Source: Ashinkailepas kermadecensis (Eukaryota; Arthropoda; Thecostraca; Neolepadidae). From it: a stretch of DNA of 64,000 nt. Below are positions 56,142 to 64,000 of the stretch, one piece after another. The position numbers and the translations under genes were made by a program. The stretch is taken from contig JAOTOM010005048.1 of NCBI GenBank assembly GCA_034440615.1, forward strand, positions 91,001-155,000. Direction: 5' to 3'. The notes under the pieces are model-generated. The model was not told the DNA's origin. It saw only the letters and a list, made by a program, of their open reading frames with translations, and made no database searches. How positions within the stretch are numbered: the first letter of the stretch is position 1; every line of letters begins with the position of its first letter.

Positions 56142-56510
56142 AATTAATGACGTTAAGTTCCGCTATATTTTTCAAAATTATTCGCTCGCTTTTGTGGAGA
56201 TTTATATGTTTCAAATTCGGCTCGAGGTTCACACAGTAGTTCCCACAAACAGTATTCAGAACACGGTAGGCATACAGCACAATTATGCAATTTTAAAACA
56301 GTTCTAAGTGGTCAAAATCCGGAAATGGTATTTTAAAAGGATGATGGATTTTGCTCGGACTTACGTAAATGAAGCGGAAGACGTTTCCTTCCCCGTCCGT
56401 GCTGAAACGGCGTGATTGAAGGTCCAGTTGGTGTTGATCTAGATGGGATTGCAGAAAGTCGAAGAAAGTCGCAGAAAGTCTCGCAGAAAGTCCGCGGCAC
56501 GGCACGCACT

Positions 56511-57037
56511 CGTAGGAAAGTTCCTTTATCTGCTAGGGATATAGTCTAGTGGACTTCGCGTTTCGATAACCCTGGTAGTGAAAGCACCAACGTCCTTACA
56601 GCTGCCTGTATTTTCACTGCAGCACTCGTACGATCACACGAGACAGACAGACGGAGAACAGAACTTTATTCTATGAAGGAAAGCCGTGATAATGCCTTTT
56701 CTACGAATTTAGAGATCGAATTTAGTTGGGAAGTGAGCGCGCGCCGGGCGTACAAGCACAGATCCGCCCACCTTGAGAACCGAAGCGTGACTGACTGGTC
56801 GCCCGACGTGGGCCCTTCACGGGCACAGATCCCCGGCTTCTTATTGGACGAGGAGGCAGACGCCCATTTACGTCACATCCCTGTTCTGGAATGATCGACA
56901 GGGGAAGTTGGCCTGCATTTAGTGATGGTTGCTATGTGACATTTACGGTACACTATTACAATCTGTAGGTTTACGGGATTATTTCAATTACGGTTACTGG
57001 ATAGCCAGAAGTATAATTTTATATGAACTCTGTTACA
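56511..57037 (-). repeat. 5' LTR of the Gypsy element
   Basis: 527 bp, the partner of 48543-49069. The base corresponding to one terminal T has changed to C, so its inner end reads ...TACG on the element strand. The target duplication GTGT follows at 57038-57041. Confidence 0.95.
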
Positions 57038-57041
57038 GTGT

Positions 57042-57649
57042 GGACCGCTACACTAAGTTTGAGAGAGGTATCTCACAATGTCGTAGAGCACTCCTCAGCG
57101 GAGATGGGGATAGCTTACGTAAAAATACAGTTTTGCACCACCACGGAACGCCCTCAATGTTCGCACCCATTCCTGTCCTGCATCAACAGCCACATGTCGA
57201 GGCTAAGGTAATCTTTTGGAGCATAGATGCATCAGTGCCTTTGCATGTACATACCATACTAAAGTTTATACCTGCGCTGCCGCCTGACCATCAAAATCAC
57301 CACTGAACGGCTACGAGGTCCATTCATCCGTGCCGCAGAAGTCATAGCCCATCATGGCGAAATTATACAAGTTTTATATTCTGGGTCTGATGGGGCTTAT
57401 TTATGCAAATCCAGGTGGTACTTTTCCTTTTCATATCCCATATCGCTGTGAACCAGGGCCAAGGTCATCAGCTTCTGTCAGTACGCAACATTGTCATCAC
57501 CGTCACGGGCGTGCCGTGTTCATACTGGACAGACCGACGAAGGCATTCACTGCTCGCCGCCGAGCCCATGTAGTGGCGACTGTAAAGGTCACCGTCACAC
57601 AACTGACCTATACCGTGGCATCACGCACCTGACCTGTACTGGCCTAGGC
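57042..57649. other. Unassigned part of intron 2
   Basis: About 600 bp of unique sequence between the LTR and the 26-bp array. No exon-like segment with clip or protease residues found. Confidence 0.4.
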
Positions 57650-58015
57650 CGCCATGTTATACCGCTGACGTGTACCATGACTGGTGACATTACACGGCTA
57701 GCCTGTACCGTGACATTAGATAGCTGACGTGTACCGCAACACTACCTAGCTGACGTGTACCGTGACATTAGATAGCTGACGTGTACCGTAATACTACCTA
57801 GCTGATGTGTACCGCAACACTACATAGCTGACGTGTACCGTGGCATTATATAGCTGACGTGTACCGTGACATTAGATAGCTGACGTGTACCGTAATACTA
57901 CCTAGCTGATGTGTACCGCAACACTACATAGCTGACGTGTACCGTGGCATTATATAGCTGACGTGTATCGTGACATTACAGGGCTGATATGTACCGTGAC
58001 GTGACACAGCTGACC
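57650..58015. repeat. 26-bp minisatellite E with a 104-bp higher-order unit
   Basis: About 14 units of 'gctgacgtgtaccgtgacat' plus 'tagata'-like text, 26 bp apart. Four consecutive variants (…gacattagata, …aatactaccta, …aacactacata, …ggcattatata) occur twice in the same order, defining a 104-bp higher-order unit. The array ends a few bases before the splice acceptor of exon 3. Confidence 0.9.
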
Positions 58016-58025
58016 TTACCGCCAG

Positions 58026-58213
58026 CGCCAGTCCGACTCGTACGGTGTGGAGGAGAGTGAGCTGGTGGGCGAGGTGACCAGTACCGTGGTGTGGTGCTGG
58101 ATGGCGGCCATAATGCGCAGAACACGAGACCCAAACCGGCCCTACAGCTTCGTGTGTGCCGGCACACTGGTGGAGCAAGACCTGGTGCTGACCACAGCCG
58201 AATGCGGCTCCAG
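58026..58213 (+). CDS. Clip-domain serine protease homologue, exon 3 (start of protease-like domain)
   Basis: Acceptor CAG at 58023-58025 (or 58029-58031), phase 0, matching the exon 2 donor; donor CAG/GTTCGT at 58213/58214 is tentative. The reading gives an S1-protease N-terminal strand: 'ELVGEV' in place of the IVGG start, 'WCWMAAIM' for the usual WPWQ.x.I, 'FVCAGTLVEQDLVLTTAEC' for the usual FxCGGSLI....VLTAAHC. The catalytic histidine is therefore Glu and the residue before the cleavage site is Glu rather than Arg or Lys, so neither activation nor catalysis is expected; this is a serine protease homologue. Such inactive homologues act as cofactors in arthropod proteolytic cascades. Later exons with the Asp and Ser regions were not found in the window. 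Confidence 0.72.
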
Positions 58214-58233
58214 GTTCGTACAGCTCAGCGTAC

Positions 58234-60800
58234 GTCAGTCATGCCGGACACGCCAGTCATACCAGACACGCCAGTCATACCAGACACGCCAGTCATACCG
58301 GACATGCCAGTCATACCGGACACGCCAGTCATACCGGACACGCCAGTCATACCGGACATGCCAGTCATACCGGACATGCCAGTCATACCGGACATGCCAG
58401 TCATACCAGACACGCCAGTCATACCGGACATGCCAGTCATACCGGACATGCCAGTCATACCGGACATGCCAGTCATACCAGACACGCCAGTCATACCGGA
58501 CACGCCAGTCATACCGGACACGCCAGTCATACCGGACACGCCAGTCATACCAGACATGCCAGTCATACCAGACACGCCAGTCATACCAGATACGTCAGTA
58601 AAACCGGACACGCCAGTCATACCAGACACGCCAGTCATACCAGACACGCCAGTCATACCGGACATGCCAGTCATACCGGACATGCCAGTCATACCGGACA
58701 CGCCAGTCATACCGGACACGCCAGTCATACCGGACACGCCGTCATGCCAGTCATACCGGACATGCCAGTCATACCTGACACGCCAGTCACACCGGACATG
58801 CCAGTCATACCAGACATGCCAGTCATACCAGACACGCCAGTCATACCAGATACGTCAGTAAAACCGGACACGCCAGTCATACCAGACACGCCAGTCATAC
58901 CAGACACGCCAGTCATACCAGACACGCCAGTCATACCAGACACGCCAGTCATACCGGACATGCCAGTCATACCGGACATGCCAGTCATACCGGACATGCC
59001 AGTCATACCAGATACGTCAGTAAAACCGGACACGCCAGTCATACCAGACACGCCAGTCATACCAGACACGCCAGTCATACCGGACATGCCAGTCATACCG
59101 GACACGCCAGTCATACCGGACACGCCAGTCATACCGGACATGCCAGTCAAACCGGACACGCCAGTCATACCGGACACGCCAGTCATACCGGACACGCCAG
59201 TCATACCGGACACGCCAGTCATACCGGACATGCCAGTCATACCGGACATGCCAGTCATACCAGACACGCCAGTCATACCGGACACGCCAGTCATACCAGA
59301 CACGCCAGTCATACCAGACACGCCAGTCATACCGGACATGCCAGTCATACCGGACACGCCAGTCATACCGGACACGCCAGTCATACCGGACACGCCAGTC
59401 ATACCGGACACGCCAGTCATACCGGACACGCCAGTCATACCGGACACGCCAGTCATACCGGACATGCCAGTCATACCGGACACGCCAGTCATACCGGACA
59501 CGCCAGTCATACCGGACACGCCAGTCATACCGGACATGCCAGTCAAACCGGACACGCCAGTCAAACCGGACACGCCAGCCATACCGGACACGCCAGTCAT
59601 ACCAGACCAGCATACCGGACACGCCAGTCATACCGGACACGGCAGTCAAACCGGATATGCCAGTCAAACCGGACACGCCAGTCAAACCAGACACGCCAGT
59701 CATACCAGACACGCCAGTCATACCGGACACGCCAGTCATACCGGATACGTCAGTAAAACCGGACACGCCAGTCGTACCAGACACGCCAGTCATACCAGAC
59801 ATGCCAGTCATACCGGACACGCCAGTCATACCGGACACTTCAGTCATACCGGACACGCCAGTCATACCGGACACGCCAGTCATACCAGACACGCCAGTCA
59901 AACCGGACATGCCAGTCATACCGGACACGCCAGTCATACCAGACACGGCAGTCAAACCGGACACGCCAGTCATACCAGATACGTCAGTAAAACCGGACAC
60001 GCCAGTCATACCAGACACGCCAGTCATACCAGACACGCCAGTCATACCAGACACGCCAGTCATACCGGACACGCCAGTCATACCAGACACGCCAGTCATA
60101 CCAGATACGTCAGTAAAACTGGACATGCCAGTCATACCGGACACGCCAGTCATACCAGACACGCCAGTCATACCAGACACGCCAGTCATACCAGATACGT
60201 CAGTAAAACTGGACATGCCAGTCATACCGGACACGCCAGTCATACCAGACACGCCAGTCATACCAGACACGCCAGTCATACCGGACACGTCAGTAAAACC
60301 GGACACGCCAGTCATACTGGACATGCCAGTCATACCGGACATGCCAGTCAAACCAGACACGCCAGTCATACCAGACACGCCAGTCATACGAGACACGCCA
60401 GTCAAACCGGACACGTCAGTCATACCAGACACGCCAGTCATACCGGACATGCCAGTCAAACCAGACACGCCAGTCATACCAGACACGCCAGTCATACCGG
60501 ACATGCCAGTCATACCAGAGACGCCAGTCATACCAAACACGCCAGTCAAACCGGACACGCCAGTCATACCAGATACGTCAGTAAAACCGGACACGCCAGT
60601 CATACCAGACACGCCAGTCATACCAGACACGCCAGTCATGTCGGACACGCCAGTCATACCAGACACGCCAGTCATACCAGACACGCCAGTCATACCGGAC
60701 ACGCCAGTCATACCAGACATGCCAGTCATACCAGATACGTCAGTCATACCGGACATGCCAGTCATACCAGATACGTCAGTAAAACCGGACATACCAGCCG
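58234..60800. repeat. 18-bp minisatellite F, about 142 copies
   Basis: Head-to-tail 'gtcataccggacacgcca' units with frequent variants at two sites (ccagac or ccggac; acacg or acatg) and a recurring variant 'gatacgtcagtaaaacc'. The period is a multiple of three and the unit has no stop on the plus strand, so frames of 184-753 codons (PVIPDT, QSYRTR and SHTGHA type) and minus frames up to 671 codons are open. It starts some 20 bp after the exon 3 donor, so it is most simply intronic. Confidence 0.97.
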
Positions 60801-61110
60801 TACTGAACACGCTAGCCGTGTTGGGCATGCCGGTGACACTGGGCATGCCAGCCGTATTGAGCATGCTAGCGATACTGGGCATACCAGCCATGCTGACCAC
60901 ACTAGCCGTAATGTGCATGCCAGCCATACCAAGCGCAATAGTCATATTACGCATATTGAGCATATTAAACATGTCCCAACTATTGGGCAATACAGGCCAT
61001 GTTGAGGCCTGTTCTGGCCTCAACATGCACATTACCTACCAGCCATACAGGACATGTTGCAGTGATATTATCCGGGCATCAGAGCCATACCGAGCATAAT
61101 AGCGCTACAT
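60801..61110. repeat. Decayed edge of minisatellite F
   Basis: Units gradually lose the consensus ('gggcatgccggtgacact', 'gagcatgctagcgatact'), then fade near 61110. This is the expected pattern at an array end that no longer takes part in homogenising exchange. Confidence 0.75.
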
Positions 61111-62685
61111 ACCAGCGATATTGTCAATGTCAGCCAGCTAATATGTCTATTGTGGTACTATTGGCGGCTAAATTGACTAGGCAGACTAGGAACCTTCGGG
61201 CATGGCAGTCAGGCCGGGTGGGGTGTCGTTGCACTTGAATATCCTGCATAGGTACACTGTGCCGCACCACAGATAGGTGTGCGGTGTAGACTATCTATCA
61301 GGCGGCTGCGTGACATGGCTTCACGGAATGTGCATTCCAATCGTTGGCAGAGCAAGCGATTCTAAACTAGATGTCGCACAGGTGGTTCATGAAGTGCGCT
61401 GTCCATGTCTTGCTCGTAGCCCGCTGTGAGACCGCGGGTCGTGTGGAGCCGTGAACGCGGCGACACTGCCAGTGATGAACGGTTGGACTCGATCACCCCA
61501 CCCTAGCACGAGCAAGTCAGCTGATGGTGCAACAAGCATGCCGTGCTATATACGTATTTTTGGTGGTAGACAGGCGACCGTGTTTCAGATTCCCACCTCC
61601 CGCTCGTCAGTCCTATTTCTAAGCAGAACGGTGTGCTGATTAAGGAATTTGAGCCAAACGTTGTAGAACAGGGCTTTGGTAGCTTGCTAAATGGATGGCA
61701 ATTTTTCACCCAACCATTTGGTTATTACACACAGACGTGTTATTTCTGCCCTGTCCCAACTGTCTCATTAATATCGATAAATGTGCCCTTTTCCCAGAAC
61801 AGGTGCCATTTTCACCGAGTTGCCCGCCCAGTGATTATGCACTAGAAACATTTCACGTTGCAGGTTACTGCGCCATGGGGTGGTATTTCGGTTGGGGAAA
61901 GAATAAATAGTTGGAGAGTCAGTAGCTTTATAATTAGCGTGCTTCACTTCGAATAGAACGGCTTCGAGAGAGACCAAATTTTCGATCGACTGAATTTCCG
62001 ACCGTTTGCGCCAGTAGACAATAAGCATGGGATTGACGCCCTTACATATGCTCAGCAGTGCAATGCGTCACAAAGCGGCCTTGACCCTGTCTCATCTGGT
62101 CTATTTCTCTGCACTCATGCCGAAAGCCGTGTGCAATGGTCCATATCGACCGACAGTACATCGACTGACGCGCACCTCTTCTCGCCACAAGCCGTTTCTG
62201 GCTGGCTCGTGGGCGACTCCCGTTAGTGGTTATCTTGTGGCCTCCGTCGGCTGGTGCTGGAGTCATTGTTTTGTTCCGGTTCACTCTTCACGTTTGTTCA
62301 TGTTGGCACTCTAAGTAGTATTGACATTTCACGCCCATACAGCAATATGTCGTTGCTGTGGAACATCCGTCGCCTTGTCTGTACCCGCTTGACAGGTGTC
62401 TACTCATTATGAATCGCTTTCATATATTGTGCTACATGCAGCATTTGTCTTTCACATTTGTCTATCCTGGGCCACGTGTCATGGAACGAAGAAATTATAA
62501 CGAATCACGATTGTACGGCAACTTTGCCGTGCATTCACATGTCGTAACTTAGTACTTTCGTAGATTCGTGAATTACTTGGTGAAACAAGGTCACGGTCTA
62601 CTTTTGCTCTCGGAACTAATTTGACTGTGCAAATGCATTTCACGAATTGGTGAAATATACTCTGGTGTACCCGAGTGTATCCAGG
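61111..62685. other. Unassigned stretch
   Basis: 1.6 kb with no recognised gene. I looked for later serine protease exons (DIAL, GDSGGP-like) on the plus strand and saw none. Confidence 0.4.
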
Positions 62686-63513
62686 CCACATAAAAATGTC
62701 CAGAACCTCAAGTTGCGCAGTGGAGATGAGCAGGTTTTGCTGCAGAAAGACTTAGACGAGCTAGTGAAGTGGTCCGAAAAATGGCAAATGAAGTTTAATT
62801 TTGATAAGTGCAAAGTCATGCATGTAGGTAGGCAGCATATGAAGGCTCCATACTTGATGGGTGGCCAAGTACTATCTGTGACTCAGCAGGAGAAGGACTT
62901 CGGTGTTATTTTGAACACAAAATTGGGGGCATCAGAACAGACCAAAGAAGCCAGGAAGAAGGCACTAAGAATGCTTGGGGCAATACAGAGGAATGTGTCA
63001 TACAAAAGTGAGGAGGTCATCAGGAAGCTTTACTGTGCATATGTCAGGCCACATTTGGAATACTGTGTCCAAGCTTGGTCCCCTAGTTATGAGAAAGATT
63101 GTTGGCTTTTAGAGAGAGTACAAAAGAGGGCAACAAAAATGGTTAATGGTATAGGCAACCTGGAATATGAGGAAAGACTGAAGAAATTGAACATGTTTTC
63201 ACTTAGATATAGAAGGCTGAGAGGAGATCTCATCGAGGTTTTTAAATTTGTTCATGGTCAGGAACAGGGATATCTCAGGGAAATGTTTGAATTTAACAGA
63301 AATGATGCAATTAGAGGTCATCAATTCAAAATTAAAGTTAATCACAGCAGGACAAGGTTAAGACAGTCTTTCTTCACCAACAGGGTAGTAGAACACTGGA
63401 ACCAGCTGCCAGGAACCATTGTCAGTAGCAACACACTGAACATCTTTAAAAACGGCATAGACAATCATTATAAGAATAGGGGGATTGTTTTTCTGTATTC
63501 CAGGGAAGGTTGA
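62647..63513 (+). pseudogene. LINE reverse transcriptase C-terminal fragment
   Basis: 288 codons in one frame; homology starts near residue 15. It begins just after the position of the FADD box. It includes LQKDLDELVKWSEKWQMKFN, KLYCAYVRPHLEYCVQAWSP, LERVQKRATKMV and RRLRGDLIEVFK, all aligned in order with the C-terminal third of the frame at 17589-20360. It ends in a stop at the same relative place. It lacks the endonuclease and catalytic core, so it has no activity by itself. Confidence 0.85.
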
Positions 63514-64000
63514 TCGACAGGGAGGAGTGGGAGTTGGGAGGAATTTGTAATTGTTGACTGTGTTATGAAATAGCAAGTGAGTCTCTTATTAAGTCTAAAT
63601 GCTTTATAACTTTATATAGGGTGTACCTAGCAGTGGATTCAGCACCTTCCTTCGGGATGTGATACTGATGAGATTGTCTATGGTAGCACAATGTGTATGA
63701 TGGGAGGAGTTTGTAATTGTTGAGTGTATTATGCAATAGCACGTGAGTCTCTTATTAAGTCTGAACGCTTTATGAATTTCTGTGGGATGTGCCTAGCAGT
63801 GGATTCGGCACCTTCCTTCGGGATGTGATGCTGATGAGGTTGTCTATGGTGGCACGATGGGTGTGATGGGAGGAGCTTGTGATTATTGAGGGTGTTAGGC
63901 GGTAGCAAGTGAGTGGTGTTAGATGGGCTGGGATATATAGCTTCCTAGGAACTTGGGATAAGGGATTGATTGGGGTGGGAGTATGTACATTCTAGTACCT
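62686..64000 (+). mobile_element. 5'-truncated CR1/L2-like LINE, 3' part
   Basis: Contains the C-terminal coding part (to 63513) and a 3' UTR that continues to the window end. The truncation point is near 62686, which fits abortive target-primed reverse transcription. It is related to, but clearly different from, the LINE at 17.6 kb (roughly half of the residues alike by eye), while the final part of the 3' UTR is nearly the same in both. Confidence 0.85.
63514..64000. repeat. LINE 3' UTR with internally repeated module
   Basis: 'cctagcagtggattcagcac' recurs at 63626 and 63792 (166 bp apart). 'gggaggag(t/c)ttgt', 'tgttatg(a/c)aatagca' and 'gagtctcttattaagtct' recur two to three times. The last module (63850-64000) closely matches 20430-20580 of the first LINE. 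Confidence 0.8.

Larger units (their letters stand above)
48543..57037 (-). mobile_element. Ty3/Gypsy LTR retrotransposon, defective
   Basis: An 8.5-kb element in antisense within intron 2, bounded by two 527-bp LTRs and a 4-bp target duplication GTGT (48539-48542 and 57038-57041). From its 5' side (high coordinates) it has gag (56141-55104), then protease, reverse transcriptase, RNase H and integrase in the Ty3/Gypsy order (55104-50720), then about 1.65 kb without a clear gene before the 3' LTR. No env-like frame is seen. The gag frame is intact; pol carries several nonsense codons and at least one frameshift. No canonical primer-binding site (TGG...) follows the 5' LTR and no polypurine tract precedes the 3' LTR. 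Confidence 0.93.
46257..58025 (+). other. Intron 2 of the serine protease homologue (~11.8 kb)
   Basis: Begins GTGAGT and ends at one of two CAG acceptors three codons apart from each other's context (58023-58025 or 58029-58031), both phase 0. It contains unique AT-rich DNA (46.3-48.5 kb, with a 15-17 bp inverted repeat at 46568 and 46711), an antisense Ty3/Gypsy element (48.5-57.0 kb) and the 26-bp array at its 3' end. Additional small exons inside cannot be excluded. Confidence 0.6.

Noticed and set aside
58744..61032. 753-codon plus frame and 671-codon minus frame
   Set aside because: Both are products of the 18-bp array. Several frames on both strands are open at once and the sequence fits an intron after exon 3.

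Overview
This window looks like animal, most likely arthropod, nuclear DNA. It has split genes with phase-consistent splice sites, non-LTR retrotransposons of two clades, a Ty3/Gypsy element with LTRs, a tRNA-derived SINE, a clip-type serine protease homologue, a secreted Gly/Tyr/Asn repeat protein, and a very heavy load of minisatellites. Host coding sequence is strongly GC-biased at third positions while the surrounding DNA and the intact LINE are AT-richer. A crustacean such as a barnacle would fit, but that is only a guess; nothing here fixes the species.

Layout. 1-3.4 kb: degenerate purine-rich repeats, a GC-rich repeat patch and a 0.3 kb (AT)n tract. 3.49-4.07 kb (minus): a single-exon gene for a secreted Gly-Tyr-Asn repeat protein. 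4.1-9.8 kb: old dispersed repeats, short tandem arrays and a reverse-transcriptase scrap. 9.8-12.75 kb: a 65-bp minisatellite bracketed by two copies of a ~240-bp repeat, followed by a broken transposon-type ORF (13.5-14.2 kb). 14.9-16.4 kb: a 52-bp GC-rich minisatellite. 17.6-20.65 kb: a CR1/L2-like LINE with a 2.77-kb open frame. 21.8-22.2 kb: a foldback element. 24.5-26.25 kb: a second, unrelated 65-bp array with its single-copy relative 1.1 kb upstream. 27.4-28.6 kb (minus): a decayed LINE. 31.3-34.06 kb: a pyrimidine-rich degenerate repeat field. 36.6-43.1 kb: a decayed I-like LINE with RNase H, interrupted by a SINE.

43.8-58.2 kb holds the main host gene: the first three recognisable exons of a secreted clip-domain serine protease homologue. 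The splice phases agree (1/1, 0/0), and exon 3 carries the start of the protease-like domain with the catalytic histidine replaced by glutamate. Its second intron (about 11.8 kb) contains an antisense Ty3/Gypsy element with 527-bp LTRs and a 4-bp target duplication. The gene is edged by tandem arrays: a 33-bp array runs into the start codon, a 26-bp array runs into exon 3, and an 18-bp array of about 142 copies starts just after exon 3. The remaining protease exons were not seen. The window ends in the 3' part of a second CR1/L2-like LINE whose 3' UTR is internally repeated.

Tandem arrays make up a large share of the window. Several create long open frames that are artefacts of stop-free repeat units; they are annotated as repeats, not genes.
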